Source of the DNA: Taudactylus pleione
Lineage: Eukaryota > Chordata > Amphibia > Anura > Myobatrachidae
NCBI GenBank assembly: GCA_031769625.1
Contig: JAUIMM010000135.1
Location: 1,695,001-1,759,000, forward strand
DNA: 64,000 nucleotides
Direction of reading: 5' to 3'
The translations under genes and the position numbers were made by a program. Below the pieces are notes generated by a model that saw nothing but the letters and a program-made list of their open reading frames with translations, was not told the DNA's origin and ran no database searches. Within the stretch, counting starts at the first letter, position 1, and every line of letters starts with the position of its first letter. Positions 45,878 through 57,193 of the stretch are shown here, one piece after another.

Positions 45878-45946
45878 CTGTGTTTCATTAAAGTCTTTTA
45901 CTCCCACACAATAAATAATAGCACCCATGTTGCGAGCTCTCTCTGC
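45878..45946 (-). CDS. antxr1: ANTXR-family exon c (VWA domain)
   Basis: 69 bases, phase 0 at both ends. Acceptor is catttag and donor is CAG|gtaagt. It encodes 23 residues including [18 protein letters not shown], a buried strand of the VWA fold. The VKDFNETQ wording is the ANTXR1 form; ANTXR2 has a different sequence at this point. This exon is the best single argument for an ANTXR1-type identity. Confidence 0.93.
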
Positions 45947-46754
45947 CTAAATGAAAATAAAAAAATTATGGGAATATAAACACATGGTATATGCATTGCA
46001 CTTGTATGTGATAATGCAACTTCCTTCCCCAATCCACGCACAGACACCAGTTATACATTGTTTTATGTATCTGCATGCAAAATGCTATGTTATAGTGTCA
46101 CAGCCGCGGTAACGTAGCATTTCACATGCAGATACACCCGCAGTCGCTCACAGAATTTAGGCACGCCGCATATAATTTTAATCAGCAAATATGCTTGTGC
46201 GATCTATTCGCATCACTGTGCGAATAGGACACACTGGAAAGGAAAAAGTCGCACGAATAGAAGCTTGGCGCTCACCTGTTATGTGTAACGTGACTTGTAG
46301 CGCATGGAGGACAGATGTATGTGGCATATCGGTACTTGTGTCTGTGTTATGTCCACATTGACTTTCTATATTCTTATACTTTAAAGTAGGGGATACATTA
46401 TTTCCATTATACTTAATAGTTCCCTGCATGGTAAACATTCGGAATGCCAGATCGTATCATTATTTTGTACATATACCAAAATTATTTCCAGTACCTTGTT
46501 GTAACAAAGCAAAGAATAGCAAAATAACTAAAGTTATACAATTAGGGTATATTTTTACAGGGGACCAGAGGGGTATTCGCATTATAAGCAAACACCCTGT
46601 TACACACATTATTTATCTAAATAAATATTGTTCATGACTGCAGCTGTTTTGGCAGGAAAGTATTATTTTTTTTGCATTGTGTTTTTTTATTGTCAGGGCA
46701 AGGTATCCAAGTGCTCAGGGAAAGAAGGGGCAGTGTAATAAGCAAACACTTTAA

Positions 46755-47368
46755 AGCTGCAGACACACACAACGATTTTTTGAACGATTATCGTTAAACG
46801 ACATCGATTAACGATAATCGTTTGAAAAATTCGTTCACTTTCTGAGTCAAATGATGAACGATTATCGTTCATGCGCATTCACGTTTGTAGTTTGTAGTTC
46901 AGTCAGACTTGTCAATTGAACAATTTTCATTAAGGGAATATGCAAAAATCATTTGTAGTTCATGAAAATCGTTCATTACACTTTAAAAAATCTGACAGAT
47001 AATCTGACAGATATGGAGCATACACACGGTCAGATTTGTCAGATGAACGATTTGAACGATTTTACCAAAGTTTTGAACGATTGAACGATTTTTGACTGCA
47101 TTAAAATGAATGGAATCGTCCAAGTCTGACTGCAAACACATCAGATGTCAGATATCGTTATCTGACCATCGGGAACGCGCATCGTTCATCGTCCATCGTT
47201 CAGGCATGTCAGATATGTCAGATTTTCCTTCAGATATGAACGACTGAACGATTTTTAAATCGTTATCGTTCATATCTGAAGGAAAAATCTGATCGTGTGT
47301 ATGCACCAATAATTGACAGAAAATCGTTCATAAAATCGTTGGTAACAAATCGTTGTGTGTGTATGCAG
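46755..47368. mobile_element. AACGAT-rich palindromic element, 614 bp
   Basis: Ends are AGCTGCAGACACACACAACG and CGTTGTGTGTGTATGCAGT, with TTAA on both sides (46751-46754, 47369-47372). The motif AACGATT or its reverse recurs many times. Long internal hairpins lie at about 46775-46835 and 47225-47290. TTAA flanks would fit a piggyBac-type target, but the ends lack the usual piggyBac CCY start, so the superfamily is open. Confidence 0.75.
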
Positions 47369-47813
47369 TTTAACACCTAGCAAACTAGTGAACCTAATTA
47401 GTGCTAGTACCTAAAGCTACATATGTGCCTGTGATTTGGTTGAAAAACATTTTTAATTTCAGTTTCAGAAACTTCATTTATGAAACTGAAGTTATAACCT
47501 AGGCAAAGAACAGGATCTGTCTATTGGAAGATCAAACATACAGCACTACAAAATTTTTTCTCACAAAGCAGGACGGGTGTTTAGCTAATTTACATGACAT
47601 AAGTGAAACTGTTAGCAAGCTGTAACATTCAGTAAGAAAAACAGAGGCCAGCAAATGGCAAATAACACGCTTTAAGGATCTTCACACTTGCTGAGAAATT
47701 AAACAGTTGTTTGTCTGCTGCTGCCCAGGATGTAATTGCAGGATGAGTGAAACACATCAGTGTGCCTAGGGCAAACAGATCTTACTATGAATAAAGCTAG
47801 GTACACACTATAC

Positions 47814-48568
47814 CAGCGGTTCCCAAACTTGGTTCTCAAGGCACCCTAACAGTCCAAGTTTTAAGAATATCTATGCTTGACCACAAGTGACTTAATTACA
47901 GTGACATGCAGTGATATCAATGGCTGGGGAGGCACACATGGAGATGGGTCTGAGTGCTGGGAGCCTGTCTCACCCCCTAGTCACTGTAACTCTCCCCTCA
48001 CTACACTAAGCTTCAGTGTTCATTGATTCTCCTAACTGCATCACTGTATCTTCTCTTGCTTCTGCTGACTGAGCTCTGATCTCTAAACACTTCGGCACAC
48101 TTCCTGGTCACATGACCCATCCAAGGTGTCCTTCAATGCTCAAGGCATGCCCCCCATACTCAGAGGCATGCTTCTATTAGCTCTCTTTCTGTGCAGCTTA
48201 CTGTCCGTGGTGTGGCCCTGCCCCAGCTCTGCAAGCAGTGTCTGGCTATACAGAAGCGAGGCTGAGCTGTTGCTGCCTCATCTCTCGTCTCCCTGCAGTC
48301 CCAGGGAGCTCCACAAAGCTGGTGAGTGTTAACTATAAAAATTATTACAATAAACAAAGAAGATGTTTGTAAGTTATAGATATCTTCTTTGTATTATTCT
48401 AATCATTTTTATATCAAATCTCAGGAGTATGGCTCTGCCTCCCCTGACTGCACGTCTCTGCTTAATTAGTGCCTCAGTCAATTTGATTTAACCACCTGTG
48501 CTCAACCATGGATATCTCTAAAACCTGAACTGTTGGGATGCCTTGATGACCAGTTTTGGGAACCTCTG
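47814..48568. mobile_element. hAT MITE (GGTTCCCAAA family) nested at level 2
   Basis: Ends are CAGCGGTTCCCAAA and TTTGGGAACCTCTG, with exact octamer CACTATAC on both sides (47806-47813, 48569-48576). Same family as 19997-20159, enlarged by the insertion at 47899-48460. Confidence 0.92.
47899..48460. mobile_element. hAT-like element nested at level 3, 562 bp
   Basis: Ends are CAGTGACATGCAGTGA and the degenerate mirror TGACTGCACGTCTCTG, with exact octamer CTTAATTA on both sides (47891-47898, 48461-48468). The inner arms GGGGAGGCA and TGCCTCCCC also pair. ORFs inside are short and unconvincing. Confidence 0.9.
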
Positions 48569-49211
48569 CACTATACAGTTATTGGGCCGATTTGCGAATA
48601 ATCGTGTGATCGGCCTGATTTATTGTATAGTGTGTATGAACGATCATTTCAGCATTTCACCCATAAAACGGTTAGAGAACATCCACAAACGCATTCCTTC
48701 CATTATCTGATCTGTCGGTCAAGAACGAAAATCTCGGCCTCAAATTCAAATGTGTGCGATATCTGCCCATGTTTCCTATGTTCTCCTGTCACTATGTCAT
48801 CATTCTTGTGGGTGGACATATGCAAAATCAGTATGGTGTGGTGGAAAATCGCTGGCTTCTATGGAAACATTGCATAATGTGTAGCACAGATATTGGGGCA
48901 GGCAATTTGCTGAAAAATCGCCCCTTTTGTCGCCCCAATCAAAATATACGGCCCATGTGTACCCAGCTTAAGTTATTTAGTTAACTACCGTAAATGCAAG
49001 AAAATACCTTTCAGTTTACTGAAGATTCTGTCACATACTCTTGGCCGCCCCTATTTGTTTCATATGATTTATTAAAAATGTGAGTATTTTTAAACTCATT
49101 GTTTACCAAACACAATTGGTAGAAACAGTTTGCTCATTAAGTAAGTTAATTCATAAAAATCACATGTAGACATAAACTGGAATTGCGCGATTCAGCCCTG
49201 GTCACACAGAG

Positions 49212-49676
49212 CCTGATTGAGATGTCGATCCGATGGCGATATTTACGCAGTTCAGCGATTATCGGCCAAGTGCGCATGCATCACGGTCGCACTGCCAAGG
49301 TACCTTATCGATGCCGCTCGCAGTAAGAATTTCTTTGCAAAATGATTGACATGTATGGACCGTTTGGTGCCGGTTACGGGGAGTGACGGCAAAAACTCAG
49401 GCATATCGCGGACGTTTTCGGGGCATCTCATTATACTATTGCGATCCCGTACGCAAAAAACTTGGCGCCAGTGTTTCAGTTCCCGCGGTGCCATTCTGCG
49501 TGACCATAGGGTTACTCATATGGTCGATTATCGAAGGATCTGTGAGCGCTGCTCCGTCTTTGTACGATCTGCGAGGCCACCGGTGGGCTGCAGGCATTAG
49601 CATATTTTCGCACAGCAGCTGCGCACGGGATCGCAACTGCGATTGCATTAGTGTCCACATCTGAATCAGGCCCACA
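49212..49676. mobile_element. GGGCCTGATTC-family MITE
   Basis: Ends are GAGCCTGATTGAGATG and CATCTGAATCAGGCCC, with ACA on both sides. It shows short inner inverted repeats but not the hairpin chain seen at 41460. Confidence 0.75.
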
Positions 49677-49943
49677 GTGCGTCGCGTCATTCACATGCCG
49701 CACTAACATAGGCATAACATAAAGCCAGTAATACAGTATATGATGACCCAGCACATCTTACGCATTTCTGGCTGGATTGCATGTCCAAATAAAAATGTAT
49801 CATGTGTAAGATTCATAAATTTGATAGTCTGGTGATTAATGTTATTTACAGAGCCATGGGCAGCTGTTTTATTATAATTAAAGCAGCAAATGAGCAGATG
49901 ATTGCACTTTGCGCTTTCTGAAACCAACAAAACATTGACGTAC

Positions 49944-50023
49944 CTCTTTTTCTGCATAGTAGAACTGATTTTGGTGCAGTTCCCCATCAGTAAGAGCTAT
50001 AATAACACTCGCCGCTCTGGCAC
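49944..50023 (-). CDS. antxr1: ANTXR-family exon b (VWA domain, MIDAS Asp)
   Basis: 80 bases. Acceptor is ccctcag and donor is GAG|gtacgt. It enters with two bases completing a glycine codon and leaves in phase 0. The translation includes ASVIIALTDGELHQNQFYYA, the VWA strand and loop whose aspartate in LTDGE completes the metal-ion-dependent adhesion site. In this receptor family that site binds extracellular-matrix ligands such as collagens, and it is also the contact for the anthrax protective antigen (family knowledge). The tyrosine-rich end resembles ANTXR1 more than ANTXR2, where the same position reads differently. The exon is followed by a 4-kb intron. Confidence 0.93.
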
Positions 50024-51638
50024 CTGAGGGTTGGGGGGAAAAGTGTAAACATCAGTTGAAATTCAAAATCGACAGAAATAGAATTTTCTTCAGTATACTG
50101 TATATCAGTGACGGCAGCCCCCAACTCATTCCTGCTTTATCTACAGACTTGTGTAGCTTGTAACACTGCCTGCTGATCCGTTATTACAGATATGCCTCTC
50201 TGTCTTTTATTAAATATATTCCTTTAACATAGTATTGAGATTATGGGTAATGTGCGACCCTTCTAAAGGTTAGAGGGCAGCCCATTAAATATATCAAGCT
50301 GTCTATCCCTAATGTATATATAGATCCCACTGCAAAGCTGCCACAAAAACATGGTAATTTTGTAGTGCAACCAGGGGCGGTTTAAGATAGGAAGGGGCCA
50401 GTGGACAGCCTCTGTGCAGGCCCCCTCCTCTCAGTCAGCCCAGTAGACTCTGGATTTGTGCTACTGCGCATGTGCAGGTCTCCAGGAATATGGCACCCGC
50501 ACTATGTTCTCGGAGACTTCTCTAGTGCGCATGTGCAAATCTCCAGGAAAATGGCCGTCACAACATATTTCAGGTGATTTCTATCTGCAGCACTAGCCGA
50601 CGCGGAACTCCAGAGAGGTAAGTATAATTGTATGGGTGCAGGGTGTGCTATGTGGGCCCCCCTAGACCCAGTGTACTAACCAAGAGAATGGTGGTTCATT
50701 GTGCAGCCACTCATTTTCATAGGAATGACAGGATCTATGCTGTGCGTTTTTTTTTTTTTTTTGCCAAGCCAGAAGGTGGTTGCCACTTGGACTAAAGAAG
50801 ACTAGTGGATTTATGTAAGTAACAAATGTGTAAAATGACTAGTGGAGTTTTTTCAATAAATTATTACAGGATTCGGTGTGTAAGTACTGTTATTTTAATA
50901 TTGTTTTACAGTTGTACAGCAGGCCCTTTTATCCATTTGTGCTTCTTCAATTACCAGCATGCCCTTCTATCCTTTAAAATAGGGCATGGCAGGGCTTGCC
51001 GGGACCTGTAATTAGACTTTATTATTACCCCAACACCCATGGCCCACAAGTGTTGGGAAGAGCCCAAGTACTATCAGCATGTTATCCAAGGGGAAAACCT
51101 GTATTGTTTTGAGGGCAAGATCCCCATAGGGCACAGGTGACAATTTACCTCAGTCAATTTGATTTAACTATCTGGACTCAAGTATGGATATCCCTAAAAT
51201 CTGGACTGTAATGGCGGAGTTTGAGAAACTATGCCCTAGGGAATGCAACCCTGCGCTGATCGGCCTGAGGCTGGTTGACAATATGGTGGTGGGTCATGTG
51301 GTGGAGGGACCCCACGCTGTATGGTCTCTTGCTATAGTGGCACCAGCCTACTACTAGTACTGGTAGTGGAAAGTTTGAGGGAACCATATGCTCTTTGTAC
51401 CCCGTGATTGGTACACAACCTAAACTAGGCGTTTACACTGCCGTGTTTTTGTGCTTGATAGATCTGTTGGTTCATATAATTGTAATGGGAAAAAGAAGAC
51501 TTTCCTGAGACACATCAAGTTACTACATTAATTAGGTTGGATATTAATTATACAAAATTGGTAGTAGCATCACTTTTGATAATTAGATCTGTTTGCTAAG
51601 TAATGTAATTATTGCTAATGGAAACAGTAATAACTTAC
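50024..51638 (-). other. Intron between ANTXR exons a and b
   Basis: 1.6-kb intron. At 50370-50660 there is a GC-rich dispersed-repeat-like stretch. At 51145-51230 there is the right half of a GGTTCCCAAA-family hAT MITE. Nothing else specific. Confidence 0.75.
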
Positions 51639-51672
51639 CGTCACTGTTCTCATGATAGATTTGTTCATTAGC
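51639..51672 (-). CDS. antxr1: ANTXR-family exon a (VWA domain, short exon)
   Basis: First visible coding exon in transcript order, 34 bases. Acceptor is ttttacag and donor is G|gtaagt. It starts in phase 0 and ends with one base of a split glycine codon. It reads ANEQIYHENSDG, which matches the ANTXR VWA segment just before the strand that carries the third metal-binding loop. The preceding exon, which in this family holds the MIDAS threonine, is not seen between here and 64000; the upstream sequence is transposon-filled, so it probably lies beyond the window. The exon is too short to recognise alone. Confidence comes from its agreement in phase and wording with exon b. Confidence 0.82.
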
Positions 51673-52229
51673 CTGTAAAACACATTTAGGTACAGTTAAC
51701 TTCTTAATGACAACAAATTATAATAATTAATATGTGCTTGCTTGCTGTGTATAATTTGAGGAGCAGCCTGGTTATATTGTACAATACACTTCTGGAAATG
51801 ATGTGTTGTTAATTGCTGGGTATAATTTGCGGGTTAATATTGGTCTTATTGAGCTTCTCACCACTCGATAATATATGCTTATTATTACATGGTATGTAAT
51901 AAAATACAAATATTTATAGTAAGAGAAATTACCAAGTGACCACTGTTTTGCATGGCCACGCACAGCTTTAGAAAATCAATTTTTACTAAATTCTGCACCT
52001 TTAAGTAGAACATTAAACAACCAGTCACGTTATCAGAACTTTTACCAATATATTTGTGAATAATTTAGCAGCCCTTTAATATACAGAATGGCAACATTTA
52101 TTTTAGGCTTATTTTCCCTTTCCTCAAGGCTGGGGAACACTGGACCATGGGGCTGTAGGTGGGAAGGTGTGGAGTTGGCACTAATGACTGAAATCTATAA
52201 CTCCCCCCCCCCCCCCTTTCTTTAGATAG

Positions 52230-52891
52230 GACTTTTCTTTTTATTTGTAATACTTATTTTAATTTTTACCTATAAGTGCTGTGGCTATGGGAGGGATAAA
52301 GCTGAGCGCTTCCCCCGTTCTGCACACTCCCGTCTCTGTGAGACCGTCTGGGCCCGGGGATTGCGCGCTGCTGTACCTGGTAGAGGTGCAGGCAGTTAGT
52401 GTGGTCCTGGGTGGCGAGCGCCATCTTGCCGGGCTTCCTGTCGGCGGCTCCTGTAGGGAGAGCGCCGACTACAGTCCACCCATGGTGAGCGCGGGTTAGT
52501 CCAAGTGCTTTCCCCACAGAGGGGAGAGTAGCACTTGAGGGAAGGAGCCGTGGGGCTTGCTTCAGTATGGTGGGGGGAGGAGCCATGATCTGCTAGTTCC
52601 CCCCGCTCTCCAGTGGCAGAATACAGGACTTCCGGAAGCTGCATGGGCTGCTCACAGTCTGTTTAATGAACAAGCCTGACCAGCATGGAGGGAGGACAGA
52701 GAGATCTCAAACTCATTTTCCTATGCAGGGTGCAGCTACGTAGTTTTCAGTTATTGCCGAATCTTTTTTTGTGCCTGTGTGGGAGTGTTTGCATATTCAT
52801 TGCCGCATATTATATATTTAATTATTTATTGTTTTTGTTGTTTTCTGGGTTGCCTGCTCCGGCAGGGTAGCGCAGGAAGAGGAGGGCTTAA
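52230..52891 (+). other. DIRS 5' leader
   Basis: Non-coding stretch between the left terminal repeat and the gag-like ATG. It includes a 14-base C run at 52204-52217 just upstream and a GC-rich block at 52310-52620. Confidence 0.6.
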
Positions 52892-53988
52892 ATGACGGAC
52901 AAAAAGTCCACAAAGGGCCAAAACCCCACTATGGCTATATTTTTTACATGTGCCCAGTGTCAGGTTAAATTACCATGTGGACAACTGGATGCAGGGGCAT
53001 TGTGTATGGACTGTCAGCTGGGGCCCACTTGTGCGCAGCCAGGGGGGGCCACTCCGGTTACGGAGGAACCTGCGTGGGCCCAGGTTATGAGCCGTTCACT
53101 CTCTGACTTGGTGATGTTGCTCCACCATAAAGAGGAACTAGCTCAAGCAGCGCCAGCTCCTATTTTGCCTTCGTCGCCCGCAGTAGCGGGAGTTGGTCAC
53201 CAGGGCCCTGATCCGCCTTGGGTCCGCACCAATGGAACGCACAGCAGCGGGGTTTGAAAAGGTGTCTTCCTATATGGAGTGTTTTTTTGAGGATCCTAAA
53301 CTCCGCACTGCGCATAAGCATCTCCCTCTATCCAGGGGGCCGTTAGAGGGGTCAGATCCCGAGGAGGAGGAGGGGGAACTTCCAGTAGAGGAGGTTCTGC
53401 CTGAAGAGGAAGGTTCAGAGTCCACGGCAGGTCAGGGCGTGGAGGACCTTATTATTATTGGATGCGGCCGTGGCTCAGTCCAAGGGCCGGCCTCCTTTAA
53501 GGATCTGCTAGATAAAATATTGGAAGGATGCCTTTGGAGTATTTTTATGGGCGCCGGGGTGGTTATTCGCCCTTTATTGGCATCTGCATGGGTTTCTCGA
53601 GCCATGGAGAAGTGGGCTGACAAAATAGTAGCAGGCTTTTCCAGTGACTCATCCAGAGGAGTTGCTGGAACTGGCGGAATAGATTCGTGCGGCAGCAGAC
53701 TATGTGTGTAAGGCCGCACAAGATGGAGCGCAGACTTCCTCTGGAGTCTCAGCTACGGCAGTCGCGACGTGCAGAGCTCTCTGGCTCCGCACCGGGGAAG
53801 CGGACGCCGAATCTAAACGTGCGTTAGAATTTCTACCTTTTGGCGGAGGCATCCTGTTCGGCTCCGAGCTTGATACCATCATATCCCAGGCGACAGGTGG
53901 AAAGAGCACTTTCCTGCCTGTGGTGCCCCAAAAGCAAAAGGGCTCACGTTTCCGGGTCTGCGTCCGGGCACTTATCGGCCGATTTTAA
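52892..53988 (+). pseudogene. DIRS gag-like protein, frameshifted
   Basis: Three overlapping frames make up the expected protein: 52892-53257 (starts MTDKKSTKG, with a CAQC...CMDC metal-binding-like pattern), 53193-53711 (acidic stretch PEEEEGELPVEE) and 53704-53988, which carries the conserved DIRS block LEFLPFGGGILFGSELD plus ATGGKSTFLP. The block leads into the reverse-transcriptase frame. Frame changes near 53220 and 53710 break the protein. It would normally package the retroelement RNA. Confidence 0.75.
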
Positions 53989-53999
53989 ATCTGCGAGCC

Positions 54000-55168
54000 T
54001 TGAATGCCAGCCTATGGGTGGATCGGTTCCGCATGGAATCGCTCTGGTCAGTGATCCAGGGTATGTCGGCAAACGAGTTTTTAGCGTCTCTTGACATCAG
54101 GGACGCATATCTCCACATACCGATTTGGGCGGGACATCATTCTCTACTCAGGTTCACAGTCGGGAGAGCTCATTACCAATTCCAGGCTCTGCCTTTCGGA
54201 CTGGCTACTGCTCCGCGGGTCTTCACAAAGATCATGGCAGCGATGGCGAGTCTACTGCATTCCGAGGGAATAACGATTGTGCCCTACTTGGCTGATTTGC
54301 TAGTGAAGGCGGATTCAGCTGCTCAACTTCAGCTACACCTGGATCACATGGTTCAGGTGTTACAGTATCACGGGTGGATACTGAATCTCGAGAAGAGTCA
54401 CATCAGGCCGTGTCAACGTCTGATGTTTCTGGGGGTGATCTTCGATACACAACTGCAAAGAGTTTTCTTGCCCGAGCCCAAAGCCCGGGCCCTTCAAGAC
54501 TTAGTCAGGAAGGTGCTGTCTGCCCCTCACCCATCCGTCTGGCTAGGCATGAAGTTACTGGGTACGAGGGTCTCTACCTTCGAGATCATCCAGTACGGCC
54601 GCTTCCATTCACGGATTCTCCAATTCCAGAATCTCCAGAATTGGACGGGCCGCTCGAACGACCTCTCTTCTCAATTGCTGGTTCTGTCAGACAGCACTCA
54701 TCAGTCACTTCGCTGGTGGCTGATTACTGATCACCTTCTCCAGGGTCGGTCCCTGGTTACTCCCAACTGGAACATTGTCACCACAGACGCAAGTATCAGC
54801 GGCTGGGGAGCGGTGACGGAGAACCTCTGCCTCCAGGGGACCTGGTCGTCATTGGAGATTTTTCAATAAATGTGCTGGAGCTCCGGGCCATTTATCTGGC
54901 CCTCCTGGTCGGCTGGCCAGTGAGGATCCAATCAGACAATGTCACGGTGGTGGCGTATGTAAACCACCAGGGCGGTACCAAGAGCGCGCTTGCCATGGCA
55001 GAGGTAAGTCTCATTCTCACTTGGGCGGAGAGGTTTGTTCCAGCAATTTCAGCGGTCTTCATACCGGGGGTAGAGAATTTGGAGGCAGACTACCACAGCA
55101 GGACCACTTTCTTGCCAGGGGAGTGGTCTCTCCACCCGGAGGTTTTCCAGCAGTTGGTACAGAGGTGA
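54000..55168 (+). pseudogene. DIRS reverse transcriptase and RNase H, inactivated
   Basis: The reverse-transcriptase part (54000-54869) reads FLASLDIRDAYLHIP, YQFQALPFGLATAPRVFTK and FLGVIFDT, in the order expected of DIRS/Ty3-like enzymes. The catalytic box that should read YLDD is YLAD at 54285-54296 (residues 96-99): one catalytic Asp is Ala. RNase-H motifs follow: VTTDASISGWGAV (near 54778), a stop and frameshift at 54869, then LELRAIYLAL and IQSDNVTVVAYVNHQGG (54872-55168). Inactive. Confidence 0.88.
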
Positions 55169-55946
55169 AGGCTGCCGGAGGTGGACTTGATGGTGTCTTG
55201 CCACAATTGCAAGGTCCCTCGATTTTGTGCGAGGTCCACCTCCTTGGGCATTCGCCGTGGATGCCATGACATCCTTGGGCATTCACAGTGGATGCCATGA
55301 CAGTTCCCTGGAACTTCCATCTGGCCTACATATTTCCTCTAATTCCCATGTTACCAAGAGTACTCCGTCGAGTCTGGGAGCAGCAGGTCTCAGTCATCCT
55401 AGTGGCTCCAAACTGGCCGCGCCGGTCGTGGTTCCCCACGGTTCTCAAGCTAGCCCCAGGTCCATCTTCCACTGCGACCAGATCTTCTGCAGGGGCCATT
55501 CTGTCATGAGGACCTACCTCAGTTGGCTTTAACGGCCTGGTTGTTGAGACCGAGCTCTTGAAGGTTAAGGGTTTTTCCCCTTCAGTCATCGGGACCATGC
55601 TCTGGCGCGGAAGCAAGTTTCCGCGCAGAACTACCACAGGTTTTGGAAAACCTATATCATGTGGTGTGAGCGGCGCAGAGTGCATACTGCCCAGTTGCGC
55701 CTTCCAAGGCTGTTAGCATTTCTTCAGGGCGGTTTGGAAGCCGGCTTGCGGCTTCAATCTTTGAAGGTACAGATTTCGTCTCTGTCCATTTACTTTCAGC
55801 AGCATCGGGCTCTCCTGCCAGAGGTTCGGACTTTTTGACAGGGGGTCTTGTGAGTGCAGCCTCCATTTCAGCCGCCAGTAGCGCCATGGGATTTGCCCCT
55901 GGTTCTGTTGGCTCTTAAGCAGGCTTCGTTTGAGCCATTATAATCC
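55169..55946 (+). pseudogene. DIRS region between RNase H and recombinase
   Basis: Broken by many stops in all frames. DIRS elements often carry a methyltransferase-like domain around here, but I could not recognise it. A short tandem duplication of ATGCCATGAC with TTGGGCATTC lies at 55250-55300. Confidence 0.5.
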
Positions 55947-56551
55947 GTGGACCTTCGGTTCGTCACATTGAAAGTGGTTTTTCTTATGGCCATTGCCTCG
56001 GCTCAGCGGGTCTCTGAGTTGGGGACCTTGTCTTGCAAACCACCTTTTCTTGTTTTCCATGACAACAGGGCTGTTCTCAGAATGGTTCCTTCTTTTCAAC
56101 CGAAAGTGGTTTCATCTTTCCACTTGAACCAGGAAATAGTTTTTCCTGTTTTCTCACTGTCACAGTCTTCAGGGGACCAGGACGATCTGTCACTGTTGGA
56201 TGTCGTCCGGGCCCTGCGAATTTACTTGGACAGAACTTTCAGATGGACTCTCTATTGGTCCTCTACGACGCCCACAAACGTAGCTGGCCAGCCACGAAGC
56301 AGACCATTGCAAGATGGCTTCATTCAGTGATCTCAAAGGCTTATTCTGAGGCGGGGCGCCCGGCACCAGCTAGGGTGTCGGCTCACTCCACTCGGGCTGT
56401 GGCGGCCTCCTGGGCGGCACATCACGGGGCCTCAGCTGAACAAGTTTGTCACGCAGCTACCTGGTCCTCTGTCCACACGTTTGACCGGTTCTACAGGTTT
56501 CATATTTTTGCCTCTGTTGACACCCACTTTGGGCATACAGTTCTTCGGTAA
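55947..56551 (+). pseudogene. DIRS tyrosine recombinase, frameshifted
   Basis: Two frames together carry the catalytic domain. 55947-56330 has LKVVFLMAIASAQRVSELGT with the first catalytic Arg. 56243-56551 has the HSTRAVAASWAAHHG box (His and second Arg), CHAATWSS, and FDRFYRFH with the nucleophilic Tyr. A frame change near 56240 separates them. The enzyme would integrate circular DNA; the present copy cannot encode it in one piece. Confidence 0.85.
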
Positions 56552-57185
56552 GGCAACCTGGGCGTTCCCTACCCTAGGGGCGGCTTTTGAATGTCCCATG
56601 GTCCAGTGTCCCCAAGTCTTGAAGAAAGAGAAAAGAGGATTTTTGGTACTTACCGATGAATCCTTTTCTCTGAATCAGGCTGGGGGACACTGCGTTCCCT
56701 CCCTCATGCTCAGTCGTATTGAGTATGAGTTATGATTTGGGTCTTAAATGACCGTCAGTTTAGTTATTTTTTGATGTGACAGTGTCACTGAATATTGCTT
56801 CTCCTTACCAGGCACATTTGAAGTTGTACTGAAGTCAGGGGTTGCAGAGGGGGGGGGAGTTATAGATTTCAGTCATTAGTGCCAACTCCACACCTTCCCA
56901 CTACAACCCCATGGTCCAGTGTCCCCCAGCCTGACTCAGAGAAAAGGATTCAACGGTAAGTACCAAAAATCCTCTTATCACTTTAAAATCAATACCTTAC
57001 CTACAAGCAACAAGTTTTATGTTATGTGTATAAATTAGGGGTGAACGGGTTCGGATTTCTGAAATCCGAACCCCCCCGATCCGAGGCAGATCCGAGTCAG
57101 GCTCGACTTTTCCCGCCTGACTCGGATCTGAAATCGAGGCAAAACTTCATCATCCCGCCTTCCGAGTCTCGCGGGTTTTGGATCC

Positions 57186-57193
57186 TATATAAG
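57186..57193 (+). promoter_or_regulatory. TATA box of hAT copy 2
   Basis: TATATAAG in the same context as in copy 1 (GGATCC before, GGTACCCGCGTCGG after). Confidence 0.6.

Larger units (their letters stand above)
47795..48968. mobile_element. AGCTGGGTACACAC MITE containing a two-level nest
   Basis: Ends are AGCTAGGTACACAC and GTGTACCCAGCT, with TAA on both sides (47792-47794, 48969-48971). It is PIF/Harbinger-like, as at 28186. A hAT MITE has inserted near its left end (47814-48568). Its own interior is therefore about 420 bp and non-coding. Confidence 0.85.
45947..49943 (-). other. Intron between ANTXR exons b and c
   Basis: 4-kb intron largely filled by three MITE structures (46755-47368, 47795-48968, 49212-49676). 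Confidence 0.8.
52115..56976 (+). mobile_element. DIRS-type tyrosine-recombinase retroelement, decayed
   Basis: Order is gag-like, reverse transcriptase, RNase H, tyrosine recombinase, all on the plus strand, with inverted rather than direct terminal repeats: CACTGGACCATGGGGCTGTA near 52139 is mirrored near 56917. A second complementary segment (56635-56693 against 56917-56976) represents the internal complementary region used in DIRS circle formation. No target duplication is seen, as expected for recombinase integration. Boundaries are approximate to about 15 bp. Every coding region is damaged. Confidence 0.88.

Noticed and set aside
48126..48332. Short ORF with a hydrophobic, signal-like start (68 codons)
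   Set aside because: Lies inside the innermost nested transposon, has no splice or promoter support and no recognised family.
83..51672. Assignment of the host gene to ANTXR2 (CMG2)
   Set aside because: The [19 protein letters not shown] and PLCCTV wording follows ANTXR1; ANTXRL remains possible.
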